Origin: Geminicoccus sp. | GTDB lineage: Bacteria > Pseudomonadota > Alphaproteobacteria > UBA7985 | DNA: 38,678 bases | Direction: 5' to 3' | Assembly (NCBI GenBank): GCA_002708995.1 | Contig: PAPT01000006.1 | Coordinates: 1 to 38,678, forward strand | Part shown: one piece after another, positions 1 to 7,587 of the stretch | Layout of the letters: each line of letters begins with the position of its first letter | How positions within the stretch are numbered: position 1 is the first letter of the stretch | Notes under the pieces: generated by a model | What the model was told of the DNA's origin: nothing | The model's input: only the letters and a program-made list of their open reading frames with translations | The model's database searches: none | Program-made: the position numbers and the translations under genes

Positions 1-16
1 CCGGTGCAGCGCATGA

Positions 17-53
17 AAAAAGCCCCGCTGCAGCGATGCAGGCGGGGCTTTTT
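17..53. terminator. Intrinsic terminator after rpsD, possibly bidirectional
   Basis: A 7-bp stem GCCCCGC (22-28) / GCGGGGC (42-48) is extended by an inner TGCA/TGCA stem around the tetraloop GCGA, with one bulged G at 41. It has six A residues on its left and five T residues on its right. A minus-strand transcript leaving rpsD (stop codon at 77-79) would read a GC stem followed by a U run, which is the classic rho-independent form. The plus strand also has a T run, so it could stop a transcript entering from the left. Confidence 0.85.
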
Positions 54-76
54 GCTGGTCTCGTATCGCGCGGAGA

Positions 77-694
77 TTAACGCGAGTAGAATTCGACCAC
101 GAGGTTGGGTTCCATGGAAACCGGGTAAGGCACGTCTTCGAGCTTTGGGCCGCGCAACATCTGTGCGGTCATCTTCTTGACGTCGACCTCAACGTAGTCC
201 GGGACGTCGCGCTCAGGCGATGCCAGCGCTTCGAGCACCAGTGCCATTTCGCGGGACTTGCCCTTGACTTCAACGACGTCGCCATCGCGGACCATGATGG
301 AGGCGATGTTGGCCTTCTTGCCGTTCACGCTGACGTGGCCGTGGTTCACGAACTGGCGTGCAGCAAAGACGGTCGGCACGAACTTGGCGCGGTACACGAC
401 TGCGTCCAGACGGCGCTCGAGCAGCTCGATCAGGTTTTCGCCGGTGTCGCCTTTGCGGCGGACGGCTTCGGCGTAGTACTTGCGGAACTGCTTCTCGGTG
501 ATGTTGCCGTAGTAACCCTTGAGCTTCTGCTTTGCCTTGAGCTGCAGACCGAAGTCGGAATCTTTCTTCCTGCGACCCTGACCATGCTGGCCGGGACCGT
601 AGGAACGCTTGTTGATCGGGGATTTGGGGCGACCCCACAGGTTGACGCCCAGACGGCGGTCAATCTTGTACTTCGCAGAAATGCGCTTTGACAT
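77..694 (-). CDS. rpsD: 30S ribosomal protein S4
   Basis: S4 is a primary 16S rRNA-binding protein that starts assembly of the 30S subunit body. The 205-residue product has the normal length. The N-terminal part holds the motif [20 protein letters not shown]. The S4 RNA-binding domain spans about residues 93-155 ([10 protein letters not shown], then [15 protein letters not shown]), and the protein ends in VVEFYSR. The ATG at 692-694 follows GAAGGG at a short distance, which supports this start. It stands as a single gene between its own upstream region and a strong terminator, not in the alpha ribosomal operon. That is common in alphaproteobacteria. Identification is certain. Confidence 0.98.
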   Translation of the reverse strand: MSKRISAKYKIDRRLGVNLWGRPKSPINKRSYGPGQHGQGRRKKDSDFGLQLKAKQKLKGYYGNITEKQFRKYYAEAVRRKGDTGENLIELLERRLDAVVYRAKFVPTVFAARQFVNHGHVSVNGKKANIASIMVRDGDVVEVKGKSREMALVLEALASPERDVPDYVEVDVKKMTAQMLRGPKLEDVPYPVSMEPNLVVEFYSR

Positions 695-812
695 GTCATA
701 CCCTTCGTAAACGAGGTGTTATTTTTCATCTTTGTGCCGGTAGTCCCGCACTGCTGCGCCTGAGCCCAGTCCCTGCGAGCGTGGAGCCGCTTACATCAGA
801 GGCGACACCAGC

Positions 813-846
813 ATTCCCGGCTTATCTCATTGAGACAAAGGGGAAT
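813..846. other. Interrupted hairpin in the rpsD upstream region
   Basis: ATTCCC (813-818) pairs with GGGAAT (841-846), CTT (821-823) with AAG (838-840), and TCTC (825-828) with GAGA (832-835), leaving only small bulges. It lies about 120-150 bases before the rpsD start and overlaps the -10 of the candidate promoter. It has no U run, so it is not a terminator for the gene upstream. It could be an operator or part of the S4 leader RNA; the sequence does not decide. Confidence 0.35.
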
Positions 847-871
847 TAGCCCCGCCCGGCGACAGAGTCAA
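843..871 (-). promoter_or_regulatory. Candidate rpsD promoter
   Basis: On the minus strand TTGACT (866-871) is followed after 17 bases by TAATTC (843-848). The -35 matches the consensus at five of six positions; the -10 is weak, as is frequent in alphaproteobacteria. A transcript from here would have a leader of about 140 bases before rpsD. Confidence 0.35.
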
Positions 872-896
872 AGGCAGGGCGCGATTATGGGGCGGG

Positions 897-946
897 GGGC
901 TGGCCTGCGCGCACGCGAGGGCAGGCGCGGGAGCGGGCGCCAGCCC
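897..946. terminator. GC-rich inverted repeat after the first SDR gene
   Basis: GGGCTGGC (897-904) and GCCAGCCC (939-946) are perfect 8-base arms, with an inner CTGC/GCAG pair at 905-908 and 921-924. It begins 18 bases past the SDR stop codon on the minus strand. There is no U run, so any termination would need Rho or be inefficient. The rest of 695-963 holds only the rpsD leader elements. Confidence 0.35.
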
Positions 947-963
947 GTCGATCCGGTGGCGGT

Positions 964-1740
964 TCAGTGCCCGCCAGCGAGCCGGTCGGCGATGGTGCTG
1001 CCGCCGTCGGCGATGATGGTCTGGCCGTTGACGAAGGCCCCGGCGCGGGAGGCCAGAAAGACCGCAATCCCGGCAATATCGTCGGGATGGCCCAGCCGCC
1101 GCAGCGGGGTACCGGCAATGGTGGCTTCGGCGATGGTGGGGTTATTCCACAGGGCCTCGGCAAAGTCGGTCTTGATCAGCCCCGGTGCGATGGAGTTGGA
1201 GCGGATGCCCTTCGGACCCCATTCAACCGCCATATTCTTGGCGAGGTGGGCGTTGGCAGACTTGGTCAGGCCATAGGTGCCAATGGCGCCGTTGCCCATG
1301 ACCCCGGCGATCGACGCCAGAAAGGTCATGGTGCCGTGACCGCGCTCGGCCATATCCCCCGCGCACTGCTGGATGAACCAGTAGGCGGATTTGAGGTTGG
1401 TGGTGAAGGTCTTGTCGAACATCTCGTCGCTGATAGTGTGCGCCGGTCCCATGTGAGGGTTGGTGGCCGCGTTGAGTACCAGATGATCGATCTTGCCGAA
1501 GTGCTGCTTCACCGCTGCGCACATGGCCTGCACCTGATCCTTGCGTCCGATGTGGCAGGGGTGGGCGAGCGCCTGTCCACCGGCGTCGGTGATGACCTGG
1601 GCCACCTCTTCGCAGGCCTCGGCCCCGCGCCCGGAGACCACGACGCTGGCACCGGCTTCCGCCATGTGCTTGGCTATCGCGCGCCCGATGCCCCGGCTTG
1701 ATCCCGTGATCAGCGCAACTTCACCATCCAATCGAAACAT
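964..1740 (-). CDS. SDR family oxidoreductase, DHRS4-like
   Basis: This 258-residue classical short-chain dehydrogenase has the cofactor loop TGSSRGIG at residues 12-19, catalytic Ser143 and the YxxxK motif at Tyr156/Lys160. The second beta strand ends in SGRG, with a basic residue where NADP-binding members carry one, so NADP(H) is the likely cofactor. The NAATNP segment near residue 90 replaces the usual NNAG and resembles DHRS4-type carbonyl reductases. The ATG follows GGAGGA at good spacing. It lies between trmJ and rpsD on the same strand. The substrate is unknown; a ketone, retinal-like or 3-oxoacyl compound are all possible. Confidence 0.85.
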   Translation of the reverse strand: MFRLDGEVALITGSSRGIGRAIAKHMAEAGASVVVSGRGAEACEEVAQVITDAGGQALAHPCHIGRKDQVQAMCAAVKQHFGKIDHLVLNAATNPHMGPAHTISDEMFDKTFTTNLKSAYWFIQQCAGDMAERGHGTMTFLASIAGVMGNGAIGTYGLTKSANAHLAKNMAVEWGPKGIRSNSIAPGLIKTDFAEALWNNPTIAEATIAGTPLRRLGHPDDIAGIAVFLASRAGAFVNGQTIIADGGSTIADRLAGGH

Positions 1741-1818
1741 GGGCTTTCTGTCCTCCGGCCTCAGTTAGTCTTTCGAGGGGCGGAGACTGGCACAGCCCGC
1801 CGGGGCCGTGAAGGCCGC

Positions 1819-2574
1819 TCAGCGCGGGCCACCCTGTCCCTTGAGAAAGGAGACGATGCCGTGCAGCGTATTGACCTCGTTTTCGGTCAGGCCGCCGCGC
1901 TGGAAGATATTGCGGATGTTACGGATCATCCGGTCGCGCTTCTCAGGCACCGCCAGAAAACCGCGCTCGTCGAGATCTTCGATCAGGCGCCCCAGAAAGT
2001 TGTCGAGCATGAGCTGGGAGGCGGGCAGGGCCTCGTTCGTCTCCAGCCGCTGGTCGGCGGTCTGATCCTGCGCCGTCCACCACTCATAGCCGACCAGCAG
2101 CACGGCCTGCCCGATGTTCAACGAGGTGTTGCCGGGGTTCAGCGGGACGGTGATCATGGCCGACGATAGGCTGATTTCACTGTTCCACAGCCCTTCGCGT
2201 TCGCGGCCGAACAGCAGGCCGATTTTCTGCCCTTCGACAGCGCGGGTGCGGGCATCGGCGGCAAAGCCCCGCGCGGTGAAGACCGGCTTGACCTGATCCC
2301 GGGCGCGGGCGGTGGTGGCGTAGGTGTAGCTGAGGTCGGCGATGGCGGCTTCGAGGGTGTCGAAAACCTGCGCGGCCTCGACAATGCCCTGGGCATGGGC
2401 AGCCATGGCATTCGCAGCCGGGTTGGGCCAGCCGTCGCGCGGGTCGACCAGACGCAGGTCGTCCAGACCGCAGTTCTTCATCGCCCGGGCGCAGGCACCG
2501 ATGTTCTGACCCATCTGCGGGCCGCAGAGGATGACGCAGGGCGGCAGCGGAGACGGCAAAGCGCTATCGGGCAC
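1819..2574 (-). CDS. trmJ: tRNA (cytidine/uridine-2'-O-)-methyltransferase, TrmJ-like
   Basis: This SPOUT-class RNA methyltransferase uses S-adenosylmethionine to 2'-O-methylate ribose; TrmJ acts on position 32 of the tRNA anticodon loop. The family signatures are NIGACARAMKNCG near residues 23-35, LLFGREREGL in the middle, and the knot motif VPLNPGNTSLNIGQAVLL. A helical C-terminal region of about 80 residues follows, as in TrmJ. It starts with GTG at 2572-2574 inside the end of cimA; the two genes overlap by 11 bases, so translation is probably coupled. The next in-frame ATG would remove the first strand of the fold. The exact tRNA target is inferred from the family. Confidence 0.9.
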   Translation of the reverse strand: MPDSALPSPLPPCVILCGPQMGQNIGACARAMKNCGLDDLRLVDPRDGWPNPAANAMAAHAQGIVEAAQVFDTLEAAIADLSYTYATTARARDQVKPVFTARGFAADARTRAVEGQKIGLLFGREREGLWNSEISLSSAMITVPLNPGNTSLNIGQAVLLVGYEWWTAQDQTADQRLETNEALPASQLMLDNFLGRLIEDLDERGFLAVPEKRDRMIRNIRNIFQRGGLTENEVNTLHGIVSFLKGQGGPR

Positions 2575-4189
2575 GCATGCCTTCCTTCATCAGTTTCCAC
2601 GAAATGGCCTCGATCAGGGCGTCGAACGAGGCGTCGATGATGTTGGCGCTGACCCCGACGGTGGTCCATGTTCGGCCGCTGGCATCCGCGCTCTCGATCA
2701 TCACGCGGGTGATGGCGGCAGTTCCACTGCGCCCGTCGAGGATTCGCACGCGGTAGTCGGTCAGTTGCATGTCTTCCAGCGCTGGATAGACGGGCAGCAG
2801 GGCCTTGCGCAACGCCGCGTTGATGGCGTCGACGGGGCCGTTGCCCGGCGCGGCTTCGATATAGGCCTGATCGGCGACTTCGAGCTGCACCATGGCCATG
2901 GATTCGGTCACTTCGTCGCCCTTGGCGTTGTGGCGGCGCTCGTCGATCACCCGGAAGCGGTCGAGGCTGAAGAACGACGTGCTCTGCCCGAACTGCTGGC
3001 GGGTGTAGAGCTCGAAGGACGCATCCGCACCGTCGAAGGTCAGGCCCTTCTCGGCTTCCAGCGTCTTGATCCCGGCGGTGAGCTCGCCCACGCGCGGGTC
3101 TTTGGGGTCGACCTCCAGCCCCATAGCCTTAAGCTGGGAGAGGACGTTGGAACGCCCCGCCTGGTTCGAGACCAGCACCTGGCGCTCGTTGCCGACACTC
3201 TCGGGCGGGATGTGTTCGTAGGTGCGCGGGTCCTTGGCTACGGCCGAAGCGTGCAGCCCGCCCTTGTGCGCGAAGGCGTTGGCGCCGACGTAGGGGGCGT
3301 GGCGGTTGGGCGCTCGGCCGAGGATCTCGTCGACCAGCCGTGAGACCTTGGTCAGGCTCTGCAAGCCGGCCTCGTCCACGCCGATTTCGAAGTCGGTCTT
3401 CAGCTTCAGCGAGGGGATCAGCGAGGTCAGGTTGGCATTGCCGCAGCGCTCCCCCAGCCCGTTGAGCGTCCCCTGTATCTGTCGGACACCGCGCCGGACG
3501 GCGAGCAGGCTGTTGGCGACGGCGTGGCCGGTGTCATCGTGGAAGTGCACGCCGACATGGTCGCCGGGAATACGGCTGAGCACCTCATCGACGATGGCCT
3601 CGACTTCGTGGGGCAGGGTGCCGCCGTTGGTGTCGCAGAGCACGACCCAGCGCGCACCGCGGTCGTAGGCGGCCTGCACGCAGGCAAGGGCATAGTCGCG
3701 GTCTGCCTTGTAGCCGTCGAAGAAGTGCTCGGCGTCGTACATGGCTTCTTTGCCGGCGTTGACGGCAGCTTCGATGGTATCGCCGATCATGGCGAGGTTT
3801 TCGTTGTAGGAGACCTTCAGCGCGACATCGACCTGGTAGGTCCAGGACTTGCCGACGAAACAGGCGCCTTGGGTTGGCGCATTCAGGATCGGCGCGACAA
3901 CCGGATCGTTGGCGGCGGAGCGGCCTGCGCCGCGGGTCATGCCAAAGGCGACGAAGCGCGCGCGCTTAAAACCCGGATTGGCGGCGAAAAACTCGGTATC
4001 GGTGGGGTTGGCGCCGGGCCAGCCGCCTTCGATGTAGTCGATGCCCAGCTCATCCAGCGCCGCAGAAATCCGGCGTTTGTCGGCAACGGAAAAGTCCACG
4101 CCCTGTGTCTGCGCACCATCGCGCAGGGTGGTGTCGAACAGGAAGACGCGCTGGGGGTCTGAGGCAGCCGAAGCGGCGGTCGCGGTCAT
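2564..4189 (-). CDS. cimA: Citramalate synthase
   Basis: CimA condenses pyruvate and acetyl-CoA to (R)-citramalate, giving a threonine-independent entry to isoleucine synthesis. The 541-residue protein has the DRE-TIM barrel motif LFDTTLRDGAQTQG at residues 17-30, the metal-binding HFHDDTGHAVANS near residue 215, and GLGERCGNAN further on. A C-terminal LeuA dimer-type regulatory domain (about residues 410-541) is the site of allosteric isoleucine control in the family. The reading frame is open up to 4261, but the ATG at 4187-4189 directly precedes the conserved part and has a purine-rich GGAAACGG upstream, so it is preferred. It overlaps trmJ by 11 bases. The gene is related to 2-isopropylmalate and homocitrate synthases, but the N-terminal motif points to CimA. 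Confidence 0.92.
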   Translation of the reverse strand: MTATAASAASDPQRVFLFDTTLRDGAQTQGVDFSVADKRRISAALDELGIDYIEGGWPGANPTDTEFFAANPGFKRARFVAFGMTRGAGRSAANDPVVAPILNAPTQGACFVGKSWTYQVDVALKVSYNENLAMIGDTIEAAVNAGKEAMYDAEHFFDGYKADRDYALACVQAAYDRGARWVVLCDTNGGTLPHEVEAIVDEVLSRIPGDHVGVHFHDDTGHAVANSLLAVRRGVRQIQGTLNGLGERCGNANLTSLIPSLKLKTDFEIGVDEAGLQSLTKVSRLVDEILGRAPNRHAPYVGANAFAHKGGLHASAVAKDPRTYEHIPPESVGNERQVLVSNQAGRSNVLSQLKAMGLEVDPKDPRVGELTAGIKTLEAEKGLTFDGADASFELYTRQQFGQSTSFFSLDRFRVIDERRHNAKGDEVTESMAMVQLEVADQAYIEAAPGNGPVDAINAALRKALLPVYPALEDMQLTDYRVRILDGRSGTAAITRVMIESADASGRTWTTVGVSANIIDASFDALIEAISWKLMKEGMRAR

Positions 4190-4244
4190 GGGGTACCGTT
4201 TCCGGTCTGTGGATAAAATTACGGACCCAGATGTACCGGTCGGG

Positions 4245-4284
4245 CAGGGGCTTGTCACCAATTAGGGACAAGACCCCTGTTATA
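4245..4284 (-). promoter_or_regulatory. Strong hairpin/operator-like repeat over the probable cimA promoter
   Basis: CAGGGG-CTTGTC (4245-4256) pairs with GACAAG-a-CCCCTG (4267-4279), a 12-bp stem with one bulged A at 4273 and a 10-base AT-rich loop. On the minus strand it is preceded by the -10-like TATAAC (4279-4284), whose last base is the first base of the stem. It sits 56-90 bases before the cimA ATG and 64-98 bases after the SDR stop codon. There is no U run after the stem, so an operator or leader structure is more likely than a terminator. Confidence 0.5.
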
Positions 4285-4342
4285 CGCCAGCCAAGGCCAT
4301 CAGGACGGGCCTCAGGCGGAGATCAGCCAGCGAGCAGGCGCC

Positions 4343-5110
4343 TTAGCGCGCTGCCATCCGCATCGCGCCGTCCAGACGGATGGTCTCGCCGTTGATGTAG
4401 GCGTTTTCGACCATGTGAATCGCCAGTTGGGCATATTCGTCCGGGGTGCCGAGACGGACTGGGAACGGCACCTGCTTACCCAGCGATTCCTGCACTTCTG
4501 CGGGCATGTTGGTCAGCATGGGCGTCTCGAACACGCCCGGGTTGATGGTGTTGACCCGAATGCCGAAGCGGGTGAATTCCCGGGCGGCAGGGAGCATCAT
4601 GCCCATCAGGCCCATTTTCGACGCCGAGTAGGACGCCTGCCCGACCTGGCCTTCCTGGGTCGCGATCGAACCGGTGGAAATGACCACGCCGCGCTCGTTA
4701 TCGTCGTTCACGGGGTCCGCCTTCGACATTTCCGCCGCTGCCTTGGACATGACGTTGTAGGCGCCGACGAGGTTGATCTCGATGCCCTTGCGGAAATAGT
4801 CGAGGGAAGTCGCGTTGCCTTCGCGGTCGATGATCCGCTTCGCTGGCGCGATACCAGCGGCGTTGATCAGGATGCGGGCGACGCCGTGTGCGGCCTGTGC
4901 CTGCGCGATGGCGGCGGCGACACCTTCATCGGAAGTCACGTCGCAGTCGATGGCCAGACCACCGATTTCGGCAGCAACAGCCTGTGCGCCCTCCATGTTC
5001 ACGTCGAACAGCGCGACTTTGGCGCCCTTTGTGGCCAGTTGGCGGGCGGTTTCTGCGCCCAGACCCGAACCACCACCGGTCACGATTGCTGCGAGGCCGT
5101 TGATTTCCAT
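4343..5110 (-). CDS. SDR oxidoreductase, 3-hydroxyacyl-CoA dehydrogenase type 2-like
   Basis: This 255-residue classical SDR resembles HSD17B10-type 3-hydroxyacyl-CoA dehydrogenases. It has TGGGSGLG at residues 11-18, NAAG at 83-86, catalytic Ser148 and Tyr161/Lys165. Asp36 at the end of the second strand indicates NAD(H). Two ATG codons compete. The one at 5117-5119 touches the ribosome-binding sequence AAAGGGA with no spacer. The one at 5108-5110 lies nine bases after it and gives the family-typical start MEINGLAAIVTGG, so the second is chosen. Its role is probably beta-oxidation of fatty or branched acyl-CoA, in line with acyl-CoA genes nearby, but its substrate is not shown by sequence. 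Confidence 0.87.
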   Translation of the reverse strand: MEINGLAAIVTGGGSGLGAETARQLATKGAKVALFDVNMEGAQAVAAEIGGLAIDCDVTSDEGVAAAIAQAQAAHGVARILINAAGIAPAKRIIDREGNATSLDYFRKGIEINLVGAYNVMSKAAAEMSKADPVNDDNERGVVISTGSIATQEGQVGQASYSASKMGLMGMMLPAAREFTRFGIRVNTINPGVFETPMLTNMPAEVQESLGKQVPFPVRLGTPDEYAQLAIHMVENAYINGETIRLDGAMRMAAR

Positions 5111-5151
5111 CAGTTCCATTCCCTTTGGCTAAGGTGATTTGTTTAAGGGTT

Positions 5152-5180
5152 GTTGAAGACGGGGCGGGGCGAGGTGTCAA
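5152..5180 (-). promoter_or_regulatory. Candidate promoter for the HSD17B10-like SDR
   Basis: A consensus -35 TTGACA (minus strand, 5175-5180) is followed after 17 bases by the -10-like TTCAAC (5152-5157). The leader to the ATG at 5110 would be about 35 bases. The -35 is perfect; the -10 matches only in part. Confidence 0.45.
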
Positions 5181-5289
5181 GCGTCACGCCCTGAAACCTG
5201 CTGCAACGCGGCTGACCCTTTTTGGCCGCATTTGCCCCTCAGCGTCGCCTCAACACAGACTCTATCCAGCCCCTTTTGGGAGACCGAGC

Positions 5290-5787
5290 ATGTGCCGTTT
5301 CTTCGCTGCTTCCGCCTTTGCCCTGCTGTCCACCCTGACTTTCGTCCTGCCGGCGCAGGCGCTGTCCTGCCTGCCGCCAACGCCGGAAGACAGCTTTGCG
5401 CGGTACCACGCTGCGCCTGAACTCTATCAGATCTGGTCTGGCCGCTGGATCAAGGTCAACCCGACCACCGAAGTCACAGGCTACGTCGACCCCATGACCG
5501 GGACACCGCCTTACCCGGTCATCTACCTGTTTCAAGGGTGGATGGTCGGCCCGCGCGGCATGCAGGGACCGATCCGCCGGATGACGGTCAAGGTCGAACC
5601 GCAGTGCGCCGGCCCCTGGTGCGCCAGCTACCCCGAAAATGGTGAGGCGATGGTCGGCTTCTTCGAACGCAAGCCCAGTGGTCAGCGGGTCTTTTCCCCC
5701 GGTGCCTGCGGTGGTGCATCCTTTGCACGCACCTATCAGAATATCCAACGGCTGGCGTCCTGCTTCCGCTCCGGGGCCTGTATCTGA
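5290..5787 (+). CDS. Secreted six-cysteine protein of unknown function
   Basis: The 165-residue product starts with a Sec signal peptide (basic start MCRFF, hydrophobic run to residue 20, AQA cleavage site after Ala24). The mature part begins LSC and holds cysteines at 27, 106, 111, 140, 158 and 164, enough for three disulfides. The motif CAGPWC at 106-111 and the final C-x5-C pair stand out. The reading frame is open further upstream (from 5125), but the ATG at 5290 has GGGAGA before it and opens the signal peptide, so it is chosen. Proteins with an ALSC start and a WC motif occur as uncharacterised periplasmic proteins in alphaproteobacteria; that link is from memory of the pattern. No function is assigned. 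A lipobox is not convincing (ALS-C). Confidence 0.75.
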   Translation: MCRFFAASAFALLSTLTFVLPAQALSCLPPTPEDSFARYHAAPELYQIWSGRWIKVNPTTEVTGYVDPMTGTPPYPVIYLFQGWMVGPRGMQGPIRRMTVKVEPQCAGPWCASYPENGEAMVGFFERKPSGQRVFSPGACGGASFARTYQNIQRLASCFRSGACI

Positions 5788-5895
5788 GCCAGTCTTAGCG
5801 GCAGCTGCCGCCGTCGCTCGCAACGGCAACGGCCCGCTTGATCTCTATCGGGGCCGGTCCTACCCTCTGCGCTCATCCTGAGGGAGGGGCCGTTC

Positions 5896-7524
5896 ATGGC
5901 GAAAAGTCCGGGCATCGACGCTGACGCCAGCTTTGATTTTGTCATCGTCGGCGGCGGCACGGCAGGCTGCCTGCTCGCCAACCGGCTCTCGGCCGACCCG
6001 GACGTGTCGGTGCTTCTGATCGAAGCGGGCGGCAGCGACCGGCGCTTCTGGATCAACGTCCCCGTTGGCTACCTCTACAACATGGGCAACCCCGCCGTGG
6101 ATTGGTGCTACCGCACCGAAAGTGACCCGGGCCTCAACGGCCGTTCGCTGGCCTATCCGCGCGGCAAGGTGCTCGGCGGCTGTTCTTCGATCAACGGCAT
6201 GATCTACATGCGTGGGCAGGCGGCGGACTATGACGGCTGGCGGCAGATGGGCAACCGGGGCTGGGGCTGGGATGACGTCCTGCCTTATTTCCGCAAGAGC
6301 GAGAACCACTTCGACGGCGAGACCGAGCACCACGGCGGTGACGGCGAATGGAACGTGGCGCAGCAGCGCCTGCAGTGGGAAATCCTCGAAGCCTTCGCCG
6401 ACGCCTGCGAGCAGGCTGGCATTCCCCGGATTCCCGACTTCAACACCGGTGACAATGAGGGCGTTTCCTACTTTCAGGTGAACCAGAAAGACGGCCTGCG
6501 CTGGAACACGGCCAAGGCCTTTCTCCGCCCGGCGATGAACCGCCCCAACCTGACCCTCTGGACCCACACCCAGACCGAAAAGCTACTGTTTGACGGCCGC
6601 CGGGCCAGCGCCCTGCGAGTGCACCGCCGCGATGGTGCGGCGCAGACCGTGGTCGCGCGGCGTGAAATCATCCTGTCCGCCGGGTCGATCGGCTCGCCGC
6701 AGATCCTCGAACTCTCTGGCGTGGGGCAGGGGGAGCTGCTGGCAGAGCGAGGGATCGAGACCCTGCACACTTTGCCCGGCGTCGGGGAAAACCTCAGCGA
6801 TCACCTGCAGGTGCGCGCCGCTTTCAGGGTCTCAGGCGTGTCCACGCTCAACAGCCGGATCAAGAGCCTTAGCGGGCGGGCCGCCATGGCGCTGGATTTC
6901 GCCCTGCGCCGGCGGGGGCCATTGACCATGTCCCCCAGCCAGCTGGGTGTGTTCTGCAAGTCCGACCCCAGCCGGGAGACGGCAAATCTGCAGTACCACG
7001 TCCAGCCGCTGTCGCTCGATGCCTTTGGCGAACCACTGCACGGCTTCGACGCCTTCACCGCATCGGTCTGCAACCTGCGCCCGGAAAGCCGGGGTAGCGT
7101 CCACGTCCGCACCAGCTCGTTTCGCGATGCGCCGTCGATTGCCCCGAACTACCTCTCTGCCCCCGCTGACCGACAGGTCGCGGCAGACGCCCTGCGCCTG
7201 ACCCGACGGATTGTGGCGCAGCAGGCGCTGGAACGTTACCGGCCCGAGGAATTCCGCCCCGGCCCCGATATCGATCTGGATGAAGACCTTGCGACCGCCG
7301 CAGGTGACATTTCGACCACTATTTTCCACCCGGTTGGCAGCTGCAAAATGGGCAGCGATGACCGTGCGGTTGTCGATGATCAACTGTGCGTTCACGGGCT
7401 GGAGGGCTTGCGCGTTGTCGATGCGTCGGTCATGCCGGCGATCACATCCGGGAACACCAACTCGCCCACGCTGATGATCGCTGAAAAGGCGGCTGATCTG
7501 ATCAAGCAGGCCTGGGCCGGTTGA
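5896..7524 (+). CDS. GMC family FAD-dependent oxidoreductase, choline/alcohol dehydrogenase-like
   Basis: This 542-residue flavoprotein oxidises an alcohol to an aldehyde. The ADP-binding motif VIVGGGTAGC lies at about residues 16-25, and IEAGG follows at the second strand. The first GMC signature, YPRGKVLGGCSSINGMIYMR, is near residues 90-112 and the second, SAGSIGSPQILELSGVG, near 260. The catalytic pair is probably His478 in FHPVGSCKMG and Asn520 in SGNTNSPT. GAGGGAGGGG stands before the ATG. Length and motifs fit the BetA/AlkJ branch. No betaine aldehyde dehydrogenase is next to it; the following gene acts on acyl-CoA, so a medium-chain or branched alcohol is a reasonable alternative to choline. 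Confidence 0.9.
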   Translation: MAKSPGIDADASFDFVIVGGGTAGCLLANRLSADPDVSVLLIEAGGSDRRFWINVPVGYLYNMGNPAVDWCYRTESDPGLNGRSLAYPRGKVLGGCSSINGMIYMRGQAADYDGWRQMGNRGWGWDDVLPYFRKSENHFDGETEHHGGDGEWNVAQQRLQWEILEAFADACEQAGIPRIPDFNTGDNEGVSYFQVNQKDGLRWNTAKAFLRPAMNRPNLTLWTHTQTEKLLFDGRRASALRVHRRDGAAQTVVARREIILSAGSIGSPQILELSGVGQGELLAERGIETLHTLPGVGENLSDHLQVRAAFRVSGVSTLNSRIKSLSGRAAMALDFALRRRGPLTMSPSQLGVFCKSDPSRETANLQYHVQPLSLDAFGEPLHGFDAFTASVCNLRPESRGSVHVRTSSFRDAPSIAPNYLSAPADRQVAADALRLTRRIVAQQALERYRPEEFRPGPDIDLDEDLATAAGDISTTIFHPVGSCKMGSDDRAVVDDQLCVHGLEGLRVVDASVMPAITSGNTNSPTLMIAEKAADLIKQAWAG

Positions 7525-7587
7525 GCTGATGAGAACGCAGCAACTGCGTTTCGTCAAAAAGAAGAAGAGAAATGGAGAGGACGGACC

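Noticed and set aside
5125-5289. Upstream extension of the secreted protein gene
   Set aside because: The open frame continues, but it would bury the signal peptide behind 55 residues; the ATG at 5290 has its own ribosome-binding site.
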